Source: Ruegeria sp. 6PALISEP08
GTDB lineage: Bacteria > Pseudomonadota > Alphaproteobacteria > Rhodobacterales > Rhodobacteraceae
Direction of reading: 5' to 3'
Assembly: GCF_001238295.1 (NCBI RefSeq)
Contig: NZ_LGXZ01000010.1
Location: forward strand, 62,001-126,000
DNA length: 64,000 nucleotides
Numbering within the stretch: the first letter of the stretch is position 1; the number at the start of each line of letters is the position of its first letter. The notes beneath the pieces are model-generated. The model was not told the DNA's origin, did not search any database, and saw only the letters and a list, made by a program, of their open reading frames with translations. Made by a program: the position numbers and the translations under genes. Positions 50,796 to 58,927 of this stretch are shown piece by piece.

Positions 50796-50934
50796 CGCTA
50801 GCGTCTGACCCGGTGCCGAGTCAAGCTGATCTTTTCGCCCGACGTTTGGTCATGCTGGATGGGTGGAAAGTTCCCGCTTAGAGTCTTCACTATTGAAGGT
50901 AAGCAAGTCAATTTTCAGCGCAGGGTCAGGGATC

Positions 50935-51792
50935 ATGTTGGACACAGAGCAGTCGGTTTTGACCGAAGATTTCCTCTTTCCGTCCGGGTCGACGACCCTA
51001 TCAGCGCGGCTATACCGACCGATCACAGAACCCGAGACCGTGGTTGTTCTGAACAGCGCAACAGGCGTGCCGCGCGACTATTATCGCCACTTCGCACGTT
51101 GGCTGGCTGCCGAGCGAGGTATGGCGTGCCTGACATATGACTACCGGGATTTCGGGCATTCTCTGACCGGCGGTATGAAGGATGCACGTGCGACAATGGC
51201 GGATTGGGCTTTGATCGACATGCCAGCGGCGCGGGCGGAAATGCGCAGGCGCTATCCTGATGCGCAGCAGTGGACCATTGGTCATTCGATAGGTGCGATG
51301 CTGGGGCCGGTTCAGCCGGATATTGATCTGATCGATCGAATGATTTCCGTGTGTTCGGGTCTAGTGACCCTGAGTGATCACCCGTGGCCTTACCGAGGAT
51401 TGGCCGCTGTGTTCTGGTATGGGCACGCGCCATTGCTGGTAAAAGCACTGGGCTATCTGCCGGGAAAGGCAATCGGGTTTGGCGCGGACTTGCCGGCGTC
51501 GGTCTACTGGCAATGGCGCAAATGGTGCACGGCACCTTTGGGTTATGTGCCTGAAATCGGACAAAACCTTCCGGAGACGCGTTGGGACGGCTCTGGTACA
51601 CCCGTGGACTTGTTCACTTTCGAAGACGACCAGATGGTCCCGCCGGAAGCGGTCTGGCGGCTTGCCGACCTTTATGGAGCTGAGGCTAAGCGGCACCTGC
51701 TTAGGTCTGATGATTTCGGATTGCCGGAGATTGGCCATATCGGAGCATTTGCACGGCGCAACGCGGCAGTATGGCCGCGCCTGATCGCTTGA
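50935..51792 (+). CDS. Alpha/beta hydrolase
   Basis: A 285-residue serine hydrolase of the alpha/beta fold. The nucleophile elbow is 'WTIGHSIGAM' with Ser in GHSIG. The oxyanion strand is 'VVVLNSATGVPRDYY', an Asp-containing loop is 'FTFEDDQMVPPEA', and the His may be that of 'PEIGHIGAF'. The N-terminus is cytoplasmic-looking. ATG 50935 after AGGG is preferred to a GTG 72 bases upstream. The substrate is unknown. The gene is separate from the divergent riboswitch transcript. Confidence 0.83.
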   Translation: MLDTEQSVLTEDFLFPSGSTTLSARLYRPITEPETVVVLNSATGVPRDYYRHFARWLAAERGMACLTYDYRDFGHSLTGGMKDARATMADWALIDMPAARAEMRRRYPDAQQWTIGHSIGAMLGPVQPDIDLIDRMISVCSGLVTLSDHPWPYRGLAAVFWYGHAPLLVKALGYLPGKAIGFGADLPASVYWQWRKWCTAPLGYVPEIGQNLPETRWDGSGTPVDLFTFEDDQMVPPEAVWRLADLYGAEAKRHLLRSDDFGLPEIGHIGAFARRNAAVWPRLIA

Positions 51793-51828
51793 CCAGGCGC
51801 GGCACACGAATTGACGTACACCTTCCAG

Positions 51829-52857
51829 CTATCGCCCTTTGCGCAGTTTTTGCTCCTGCATGACACCCCGCACCATCTTACCGAACGCTTTGTCCCGCGC
51901 CCGGGATTGGGCGACAGATTCCGAGTTGCGCTGATCTTCGCGCCGAAGTTTTCGCCAGCGATCCAAACGGGCAGGATCAAGCACGCCTTGGTTGATCGCC
52001 TGCTGTACCGCGCAGCCTGGCTCGGAGTCGTGCTGACAATCTGAAAAGCGGCAGTTCAGGCCAAGTTCGGTGAGGTCTGAAAAAACTTCATCGATACCGT
52101 CCTGAGCGTCCAGCAAGCGCAAAGCGCGCATTCCAGGCGTGTCGATCAGCCAGCCACCGTTGCGCGTCCGATGTAATGCGCGTGCCGTAGTTGTGTGCCG
52201 ACCGCGAGCGTCGTCCTCTCGAATACCTGACGTGGCAAAATCCTTATTGGTCAAGGCGTTGGACAGTGTCGTCTTGCCAACACCTGACGACCCAACCAGC
52301 GCGCCCGTCTGGCCTTTAGGACACCAGGACAGAACCGTTTCAATTTCCGCTGGGTCCAGTGCGTTGATTGCCAGAACTGTCAGATACGGGTCCAGGGCCT
52401 GCACCTGTCCCGAGAAACGCTTGGGGTCATCAGATTTGTCAGCCTTTGTCAGGACAATGACTGGGTAACATCCTGCTTGATGCGCAAGCGCCAGATAACG
52501 CTCTAGCCGGGGCAGGTTGAAATCTGCGTTGCACGAACTGACGATGAACAGCACATCGACATTGGCTGCGATCAGTTGCGTCGCAGCACCTGTACCTGCA
52601 GCTCGTCGTTGCAGTAGGCTGCGCCGGTCGAGCAGATGGTGAACGCGTTTGTCGTTGTCAGTTAGAACCCAGTCTCCGACGGCATAGCTACCGGTCGATT
52701 GATCAGGGGTCAGCAGTGGAAATTCGCCCTCTGGGTTCAGCCCGATTAGGCGGTCCCGATGAACAGAAGCGATGCGAAACGGCGTACACGAAGAATGAGC
52801 CGCGTGTTGCGCGGCAAAATGAGAGGACCACCCCAGGTCCGAAAGAGAAGAATGCAT
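51829..52857 (-). CDS. rsgA: Ribosome small-subunit-dependent GTPase A
   Basis: A 342-residue circularly permuted GTPase that matures the 30S subunit. An OB-fold is at about 30-100. The GTPase order is G4 'VLTKADKSDD', then G1 'GSSGVGKTTLSNAL' and G3 'WLIDTPGMRAL'. A C-terminal zinc site follows: C-x4-C-x-H-x5-C in 'CRFSDCQHDSEPGC'. The start is uncertain: ATG 52857 gives the usual N-terminus (SLSDLGWSSHF), while ATG 52908 adds 17 residues without a good ribosome-binding site. Confidence 0.93.
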   Translation of the reverse strand: MHSSLSDLGWSSHFAAQHAAHSSCTPFRIASVHRDRLIGLNPEGEFPLLTPDQSTGSYAVGDWVLTDNDKRVHHLLDRRSLLQRRAAGTGAATQLIAANVDVLFIVSSCNADFNLPRLERYLALAHQAGCYPVIVLTKADKSDDPKRFSGQVQALDPYLTVLAINALDPAEIETVLSWCPKGQTGALVGSSGVGKTTLSNALTNKDFATSGIREDDARGRHTTTARALHRTRNGGWLIDTPGMRALRLLDAQDGIDEVFSDLTELGLNCRFSDCQHDSEPGCAVQQAINQGVLDPARLDRWRKLRREDQRNSESVAQSRARDKAFGKMVRGVMQEQKLRKGR

Positions 52858-52949
52858 TGGTCTGCCTGTTGTCAGAAACAGCAATCCCAACGGATGGCGA
52901 TCGCGCATCCCCGGGTCATGTGTTCAGGCAGTCGGCTGGTATTGTGAGA

Positions 52950-52988
52950 TCAGAACCGTACTGCCCGAAGGGTTTTTGTTGCAATCAT
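52950..52988 (-). CDS. Short leader-like ORF (12 codons)
   Basis: ATG at 52988 with AGGAGG five bases upstream opens 12 sense codons (MIATKTLRAVRF) before TGA. The spacing and strength of the ribosome-binding site are better than those of many real genes. It lies between the SRP RNA and rsgA on the same strand. It may be a leader peptide, a tiny protein or chance. Confidence 0.3.
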   Translation of the reverse strand: MIATKTLRAVRF

Positions 52989-53019
52989 AAAGCCCTCCTG
53001 CGGCTAACGTTCATTAAGT

Positions 53020-53113
53020 GAGAGGTTGGACATCGACCCAAGCGGGGCTCGTTGTGGCTGCTTCCTTCCGGACCTGACCAGGTTGGCGAGGCGCTCGCCC
53101 GCGCCAACCTCTC
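53020..53113 (-). ncRNA. ffs: Signal recognition particle RNA (4.5S-type)
   Basis: The minus strand holds the universal SRP core, 'GGTCAGGTCCGGAAGGAAGCAGCC', forming the Ffh-binding hairpin. The outer stem GAGAGGTTGG pairs with CCAACCTCTC at the ends, which sets a 94-base transcript. The RNA binds Ffh to target membrane proteins cotranslationally. It lies upstream of rsgA, between rsgA and cpdB. Confidence 0.95.
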
Positions 53114-53153
53114 GACTCTGGATATAGGGAAGGCAGAGGAAAAAGACAACCCG

Positions 53154-55022
53154 TCAGAACATCAGATGGATACGCTCGAATCCTGTGTCATCGGGGCTGA
53201 GCACCTTGGGATCGAACTTGAGCAATTCATCAATGTGTTTAAGGGCACCCGGACCTGTTCGAAGTACGGTTTTTGTGCCCGCTTGGGCTGCCAATGTAAA
53301 CGGATAGGGGTGCCGCGTTATTGGATCGAGAGGAAGGCGATCAGACAGATAATCCCGCACCAGGTCCTTGATATCGAGAGGCGGCAGATTGATATGCCGG
53401 GCTGCGGATGCCACAGGAAAATGCCCCCCTCCGCTGGTGCGATAACTGTTGCAAGCCAGAACAAACCTTTGTGTGGGAGGAACGGATTGGCCACCAATTT
53501 GCAGATCACGAACCCGCCTGTTGTCTGGGTCGATCACCCGTCCTTCGACGTCGAAGCGTGCAGGTTGCGACAGATCGATTTGATAGGACAGTCCAAAGAT
53601 GACGTCGAAATTATATCCGGCCCGCTCGGGGTTGATCAGATCCGTTTCGAAATCGGGCGCAAGCTGGTTGAACACACTTGCCGACATTTCAAGCCAATCC
53701 AGCAATTCTACACCATTGATCTGGATCGCACGCAACTCATTGCTATACGGATACAGGTCAGCAACATGGCGCAGGCATATTTGTCCCGCCGGTACATTTG
53801 TATAATGTCGGGGGCCAGCGCGTCCGCCGCTTTTGGCCGGTGCAACGGCTGACAGAAGCGGTAACTCTTCCAACGCGGAACCATGCAAGAAAGGGCGCAC
53901 TGCAGAGGCCTGAGCAGCGGCGGCCAGAGCCAGCCCGCGATCTGGCAGGCAGAAGCTGAAATAGCTATGCATGGCGTCTGACACTTGCGCGACAGGTTTG
54001 GCTACTGCGTCACGGGTCTGACGATGGGCATCGGCGAGCAGGCGCACCATGTCCTGATCTTCGTCAACTGCAGCGCCGGCCACAAGAAACGGGCGCAGTT
54101 CTGCGCGACACTCTGCAATGCTGAACCCGGCATCCGGCCGCGGAGCGACAACTAGGTCTATTACGCCAAGGTAAGACCCGGCAGAACCGGCCATGACAAC
54201 CGGTGTCCCGTGCACCAACCCTTTTGTTTGATTGAGATACGAGGAGTTGGCATTGGCGCGACTTGGAAGGGTCAGATGCGTGTGCCCGGCAACAATGGCG
54301 TCGATTCCGTCGATGGCGGCCAAAGGGATGACGGCATTCTCCATACCTTCTGCAGCCTCTGATTGGCCCAGCCCGGAATGGGCAAGCATCACGATCAGAT
54401 CACACCCTTTGGCGCGCAAAAGCTCTGTCAGCTCGCGGGCGGTGGTTAGGATGTCTTCGGCTATGACCGTTCCGTTCAGGTGATGCTCTTCCCAGCACGT
54501 TGTCTGCGGCGGAAGAACGGAAATCAGGCCGATACGAAGGGGTATGTTTTGGTCGCCCACTGGTACGGTGCGGTCCAGTATCGTATACCTCTGCCACGTT
54601 TGCTGACCGTCCAAACGATGCAGGTTGCTGCACAGAACCGGGCACGGGGCTTGTGAGAGGATATTGTCCAATTTTGGTAACCCAAACCCAAAATCATGGT
54701 TGCCAAGACCCACGGCGTCATAATCCAGCTTTGTGAAGGCCTGCATCAACGGATGCGGCGTGTCGTTCCGCGCTGCCCACTCGCCCAGTGGAGTTCCCTG
54801 TATCGCGTCCCCATTGTCCACCAACAGAACCAACGCATCACTGGCTTCTTGGCGAGCTGCACGGATCAGGCTGGCGGTACGCGTCAGTCCAAGCGTCGGG
54901 TCCGGTGTGTCTGTGTAATAGTCAAAACCTGTCAGATGCATATGCAGGTCGGTCGTGGCCAGAATGCGTACGCGTCCGCAGTCCTTTGCAGGGCGTGTCT
55001 GAGTCGATGGGTTTTGCTTCAC
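53154..55022 (-). CDS. cpdB: CpdB-like 2',3'-cyclic-nucleotide phosphodiesterase/3'-nucleotidase
   Basis: A 622-residue protein of the UshA/CpdB 5'-nucleotidase group. The N-terminal metallophosphoesterase domain has 'ILATTDLHMHLTGFDYY', 'VDNGDAIQGTPLG', 'GLGNHDFGFGLPKL' and 'IVAGHTHLTLP'. The C-terminal substrate-binding domain (about 330-600) has 'FVLACNSYRTSGGGHFP'. Family members are normally exported, but this one starts with MKQNPSTQTRPAKDCGRVRI and shows no signal peptide. Translation seems to use GTG 55022, and an in-frame stop lies not far upstream. Either it acts in the cytoplasm or its start is still missed. Confidence 0.88.
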   Translation of the reverse strand: MKQNPSTQTRPAKDCGRVRILATTDLHMHLTGFDYYTDTPDPTLGLTRTASLIRAARQEASDALVLLVDNGDAIQGTPLGEWAARNDTPHPLMQAFTKLDYDAVGLGNHDFGFGLPKLDNILSQAPCPVLCSNLHRLDGQQTWQRYTILDRTVPVGDQNIPLRIGLISVLPPQTTCWEEHHLNGTVIAEDILTTARELTELLRAKGCDLIVMLAHSGLGQSEAAEGMENAVIPLAAIDGIDAIVAGHTHLTLPSRANANSSYLNQTKGLVHGTPVVMAGSAGSYLGVIDLVVAPRPDAGFSIAECRAELRPFLVAGAAVDEDQDMVRLLADAHRQTRDAVAKPVAQVSDAMHSYFSFCLPDRGLALAAAAQASAVRPFLHGSALEELPLLSAVAPAKSGGRAGPRHYTNVPAGQICLRHVADLYPYSNELRAIQINGVELLDWLEMSASVFNQLAPDFETDLINPERAGYNFDVIFGLSYQIDLSQPARFDVEGRVIDPDNRRVRDLQIGGQSVPPTQRFVLACNSYRTSGGGHFPVASAARHINLPPLDIKDLVRDYLSDRLPLDPITRHPYPFTLAAQAGTKTVLRTGPGALKHIDELLKFDPKVLSPDDTGFERIHLMF

Positions 55023-55205
55023 TTTAAAAAGTCTGCTTTTGACTAAGGTAATTGATCAAATGGTACAGGGCGTAACTTAAATGATTTTTCCGAGGCTACC
55101 ATGCGGCTTTTCGGCGGCAGTCTCACGTATTGCAAGAGCCGGAATTGCGATTGCAACACGGGCACAGACATGGCAGCCCTGTGCGCAGGACCAGAAGGAC
55201 ATCCA

Positions 55206-56189
55206 ATGAAAAACGCAGAGCAGGTGACGTTTGGCGGCTCGGGCCTGGATCGGGCCGCCCATTTGCGCGGGAATGCCGAATCACTTGCCGAAGCGATGCG
55301 CAATCCGACCGCACAGTGCATGTTGGTGTGGCGGGGGAAAATCCTGGTTGCAGGCGACGGGCTGGATCAGCTTGCTGTACTGCCGATGACGCATCCGCTG
55401 GTCAGCGACGGGCCCGGTGGGGTAGCTGAGATCCCGGTCTTTTTGGGTATGACCGCCGAAGACGCGCCTTTTTTTGCGGTGGATATCTCGGCCTGGACAG
55501 CAGAAGGTCTGGACCTGACCGGACTGGGCGAGTTCGTAGACAAGTCTGAACAGCAGCACCCGGATTTGCCGGAAGGGTATGTGTTCGCCGAATTGCGCCG
55601 GATCATGACGCGATTGTCGGCGCGGGATGCCGAACTGGCCGCGACGGCCAAAGCGGTTATCGGCTGGCACGAAACGCATCGATTTTGCGCCCGCTGCGGT
55701 GCCACCAGTGAGATATCGCAAGGCGGTTGGCAACGCAGTTGTCCGTCATGCAGCGGGCAACATTTCCCGCGCACCGACCCGGTTGTGATCATGCTGATCA
55801 CGCATGGGGACAGTGTGCTGATGGGGCGGTCTCCGGGTTGGCCCGAGGGTATGTTTTCGTTGCTGGCGGGCTTTGTCGAGCCCGGAGAAACCCTGGAAGC
55901 CGCCGTGCGCCGCGAGGTGATGGAAGAGGCGGGCGTGCCCGTTGGGGACGTTTCCTATCTGTCCAGTCAGCCCTGGCCATTCCCAGCTTCGTTGATGTTT
56001 GGCTGCGCGGGAGAGGCGTTGTCGCGTGACATCGTGATTGATCCCGTCGAGATTGAAGAGGCCATGTGGGTAAGTAAATCCGAGATGATGCAGGCATTTG
56101 CCGGGGACCATCCAAACCTGCTGCCCGCCCGAAAAGGTGCAATCGCCCATTTTCTTCTTGAGAACTGGCTTGCGGATACGTTGGACTAA
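55206..56189 (+). CDS. nudC: NAD+ diphosphatase NudC
   Basis: A 327-residue Nudix hydrolase that cleaves NADH/NAD+ to NMN and AMP and can decap NAD-capped RNA. It has an N-terminal NudC domain, a four-Cys zinc ribbon 'CARCGATSEISQGGWQRSCPSC' (about 162-185) and the Nudix box 'GFVEPGETLEAAVRREVMEEAG' (about 220-242). The NudC-typical 'SSQPWPFPASLMFGC' follows. ATG 55206 with AAGGA is preferred over the long upstream extension. Confidence 0.95.
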   Translation: MKNAEQVTFGGSGLDRAAHLRGNAESLAEAMRNPTAQCMLVWRGKILVAGDGLDQLAVLPMTHPLVSDGPGGVAEIPVFLGMTAEDAPFFAVDISAWTAEGLDLTGLGEFVDKSEQQHPDLPEGYVFAELRRIMTRLSARDAELAATAKAVIGWHETHRFCARCGATSEISQGGWQRSCPSCSGQHFPRTDPVVIMLITHGDSVLMGRSPGWPEGMFSLLAGFVEPGETLEAAVRREVMEEAGVPVGDVSYLSSQPWPFPASLMFGCAGEALSRDIVIDPVEIEEAMWVSKSEMMQAFAGDHPNLLPARKGAIAHFLLENWLADTLD

Positions 56190-56226
56190 CGAAATATAGG
56201 CGCGGCCATAATCTTCAAAGGGTATC

Positions 56227-56694
56227 ATGCAGTTTTTAGCGCGAGAGGATATCGAAGCCCCAATTAACGCGGTGTTCGATATGGTGTCGGATTTCGAGCG
56301 GTTCGAACGTATGGCAATGCGCCGGGGAATCGACGTAAGGCGCTCGGATTCGGAGGCGATCTTTGCTGCGGGAACTGAATGGCAGACAGAGTTCAAGCTG
56401 CGCGGCAAATTGCGCGAGATGTCAGTGGTGATGACAGATTGCGACCGGCCTTCGCAAATGCGTTTTGAAGCCAGCAGCAAGGGCATGACCGGTCTGACGA
56501 GTGTGGATTTTCTGGCCCTATCGCCACGCAGAACGCGCCTGAGCCTTGAGATGTCTCTGGCGGCCAAGACTTTGCCTGCGCGCCTGTTGCTGCAATCGGT
56601 GAAGTTGGGCCAGTCCCGGTTTCGCAAACAGCTGCAATCCCGGCTGAGTGAATTTGCGCGTGAGTTGGAACAGCGTCATCTGCATGGTGCATAG
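56227..56694 (+). CDS. SRPBCC-fold protein
   Basis: A 155-residue START/Bet v1-like protein: 'REDIEAPINAVFDMVSDFERFERMAMRRG' opens the first strand and helices, and a long C-terminal helix 'FRKQLQSRLSEFARELEQRHL' closes the hydrophobic cavity. Such domains bind lipids or polyketides, and some are coenzyme-Q partners. No catalytic residues can be assigned. It starts 37 bases after nudC and is probably in the same transcript. Confidence 0.78.
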   Translation: MQFLAREDIEAPINAVFDMVSDFERFERMAMRRGIDVRRSDSEAIFAAGTEWQTEFKLRGKLREMSVVMTDCDRPSQMRFEASSKGMTGLTSVDFLALSPRRTRLSLEMSLAAKTLPARLLLQSVKLGQSRFRKQLQSRLSEFARELEQRHLHGA

Positions 56695-56743
56695 AGAATA
56701 CTGTTACTCTGTTTCTTGTGTTGATTAAGCGGAAGAGGCCCGG

Positions 56744-57286
56744 ATGTCGCACATCATCTTTCTGCACGGCGCATCGAGCAGCGGAAAATCGACCACAGCG
56801 CGGGCCTTGCAGCAGAGGATCGAACTGCCGTTCTGGCACATTTCCATTGATCATCTGCGCGAGTCCGGGGTTTTGCCGCTGACTCGATACCGCAACAAAG
56901 AGTTTGATTGGCGCGCTGACAGATCTGCGGTTTTTGACGGATTTCATCAGTCGCTGGCGGGATATGCTGCAGCGGGCAACAATCTGATCGTGGAACACAT
57001 TTTGGACACCCCGGGTTGGGTCGAAGATCTGCACAGGCTGCTTCGACCTTTCGACGTGCTTTTTGTTGCAGTTCACTGTCCGGTCGCGGAGTTAAACGCA
57101 CGTGAGCGTTTGCGCGGTGATCGTCCAATTGGAAGCGCAGCGCAGGATCACTCTGAAATCCATGCCGGAAGGGTCTACGATATGGAAATAAACTCAACTG
57201 TAGGTGTCGAGTTTAATGTACAAACGATCCTTCAGGTGTGGCGCAGCAACCTGCGCCAGTCTGAATTTACCCGATCGAAGGAATAG
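56744..57286 (+). CDS. Chloramphenicol-phosphotransferase-like P-loop kinase
   Basis: A 180-residue P-loop protein of the CPT-like family. Walker A is 'FLHGASSSGKSTTARAL' (about 6-22), followed by 'FWHISIDHLRESG' with the Asp used in substrate binding. A late 'ELNARERLRGDRPIGSA' resembles the arginine-rich lid. The prototype phosphorylates chloramphenicol in its producer; most homologues act on unknown metabolites. It lies 49 bases after the SRPBCC gene and converges on pheA. Confidence 0.82.
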   Translation: MSHIIFLHGASSSGKSTTARALQQRIELPFWHISIDHLRESGVLPLTRYRNKEFDWRADRSAVFDGFHQSLAGYAAAGNNLIVEHILDTPGWVEDLHRLLRPFDVLFVAVHCPVAELNARERLRGDRPIGSAAQDHSEIHAGRVYDMEINSTVGVEFNVQTILQVWRSNLRQSEFTRSKE

Positions 57287-57290
57287 AACC

Positions 57291-58124
57291 CTAGCCGCGC
57301 GGTTGCGCTGCCGGGTAGACGCCCAGGATTTCAACATTGGTTGTGAAATGCTCTAACTCATCCATGGCCAGTTGAACATTTCGGTCGTCAGGGTGCCCGA
57401 CTATGTCTGCGTAGAACTGTGTCGCGGTGAAGGATCCGTCGACCATATAGCTTTCCAGCTTGGTCATGTTGATCCCGTTGGTGGCAAAGCCGCCCATCGC
57501 CTTATACAGCGCCGCAGGGATATTGCGGACCTGAAACACAAAGCTGGTGATCATGCCGTGTTCGCCGCGACGTGACAGATCGGACTGGCGAGACATCACA
57601 AGGAAACGGGTCGTGTTGTCGTCACTGTCCTCGATATGGCGGGCCAGAACATTCAGATTGTAAATCTCACCCGCCAGTTCGCTGGCCAACGCAGCAGAGT
57701 GGGGGTCGCCTACCTCGGCCACCTCGCGCGCGGCGCGCGCGTTATCCGGGCTGACGCGTCCGCGTATGCCATGCTGTTTCAGAAAACCGGCGCATTGCGG
57801 CAGCAGCACCAGATGGGAATGGGCCTCGGTGACGTCTTCCAGTTTTGCGCCTGGGACAGCCAACAGGTTGATATGCACCCGCACGAATGCCTCGTCGATG
57901 ACATGCAACCCGCTATGGGGCAACAGACGATGAATATCGGCAACCCGGCCGTAGGTTGTGTTTTCGACTGGAAGCATCGCCAGATCCGCGGCACCGGAAC
58001 GAACCGATTCGATCACATCTTCGAATGTGCGGCAGGGCAGGGCTTCCATATCGGGCCGAGCGTTGCGGCAGGCTTCGTGACTGTAGGCGCCGGGTTCGCC
58101 CTGAAAAGCAATGCGATTGGTCAT
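57291..58124 (-). CDS. pheA: Prephenate dehydratase
   Basis: A 277-residue enzyme that converts prephenate to phenylpyruvate for phenylalanine synthesis. The catalytic domain begins 'RIAFQGEPGAYSHEACRN' and contains 'LPVENTTYGRVADIHRLL' and 'NTTRFLVMSR' with the catalytic Thr-Arg-Phe. The C-terminal ACT domain (about 190-270, 'SFVFQVRNIPAALYKAMGGFA') gives phenylalanine feedback. There is no chorismate mutase domain. ATG 58124 is chosen over TTG 58145. It is divergent from cycM. Confidence 0.95.
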   Translation of the reverse strand: MTNRIAFQGEPGAYSHEACRNARPDMEALPCRTFEDVIESVRSGAADLAMLPVENTTYGRVADIHRLLPHSGLHVIDEAFVRVHINLLAVPGAKLEDVTEAHSHLVLLPQCAGFLKQHGIRGRVSPDNARAAREVAEVGDPHSAALASELAGEIYNLNVLARHIEDSDDNTTRFLVMSRQSDLSRRGEHGMITSFVFQVRNIPAALYKAMGGFATNGINMTKLESYMVDGSFTATQFYADIVGHPDDRNVQLAMDELEHFTTNVEILGVYPAAQPRG

Positions 58125-58244
58125 TTGGTCGATTCCATGCAACAAGTTCGCGATTTTGTCGTTTCGTCGCGGTGTCTATACCTTGCCTCTCGCAAGGGGA
58201 AGCCTTAGACAGCAGCCCAGACAGCTGAAATGGACACGCGATCA

Positions 58245-58757
58245 ATGTTCGACACGATGACAGTTACCAAGGCCGCCGCAGGCCTGTTCGGCACTTTCCT
58301 GGTGCTGCTTCTGGCCAAATGGGGGGCAACCGTCCTCTATTCTTCCGGTGGCCATGGCTCGGCTGAGGCCGCCTACATTATCGAAACCGAAAGCTCGGGC
58401 GAAAGCGCCGACGGCGAAGAAGTGGTCTTCGAAGACCTGCTGGCCGCCGCTGACGTTGAGAAAGGCGCTAAAGTATTCCGCAAGTGCACCGCGTGCCACA
58501 AGCTGGAAGACGGCGCAAACGGCACTGGCCCTTATCTGTACGGCGTTGTTGATCGCCCGGTCGCCTCGGCCAATGGTTTTACCGGTTACTCGGCCAGTAT
58601 GCAGGCGCATGGCGGCAACTGGACACCTGAAGCGCTGGATGCGTTCATTGAGCGCCCAAGTGCCTATATCTCGGGCACATCGATGAGTTTTGCCGGTCTG
58701 AAAAAGCCGCAGGACCGTGCAGACCTGATCGCTTACCTGCAGACAATCGGCAACTGA
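58245..58757 (+). CDS. cycM: Membrane-anchored cytochrome c (CycM/c552-type)
   Basis: A 170-residue class I cytochrome c with an uncleaved N-terminal helix (about 10-32, 'AAGLFGTFLVLLLAKW') and an acidic linker. The haem domain has Cys81, Cys84 and His85 ('KCTACHK') and the axial Met147 ('GTSMSFAG'). In Paracoccus and Rhodobacter this protein carries electrons between the bc1 complex and terminal oxidases. I prefer ATG 58245 because the homologous N-terminus starts MFDTMTVTKA; ATG 58230 is an alternative. A strong terminator follows. Confidence 0.92.
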   Translation: MFDTMTVTKAAAGLFGTFLVLLLAKWGATVLYSSGGHGSAEAAYIIETESSGESADGEEVVFEDLLAAADVEKGAKVFRKCTACHKLEDGANGTGPYLYGVVDRPVASANGFTGYSASMQAHGGNWTPEALDAFIERPSAYISGTSMSFAGLKKPQDRADLIAYLQTIGN

Positions 58758-58781
58758 TTGCCTGACAGATCAAAGAATTCG

Positions 58782-58812
58782 AAAGCCGCTGCCATACGCA
58801 GCGGCTTTTTTT
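58782..58812 (+). terminator. Rho-independent terminator of cycM
   Basis: AAAGCCGCTGC (58782-58792) pairs with GCAGCGGCTTT (58798-58808) across five bases, with a run of seven T from 58806. Confidence 0.93.
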
Positions 58813-58927
58813 GTCTGAAGGAAACTTCACAAAGCGCTCACGCGTTCTAAACTTGAATTTGTCAGTGTTGGCTATTTAGCTAGCTGTTACGACATTTAAG
58901 ATGCCCATGACCCAAAGGACGAGCCAC

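Noticed and set aside
50284-50808. 174-codon plus-strand frame over the riboswitch region
   Set aside because: It runs antisense across the cobalamin riboswitch and part of the orphan gene, its translation is low-complexity and Ser/Gly/Arg/Pro-rich, and it lacks a plausible ribosome-binding site.
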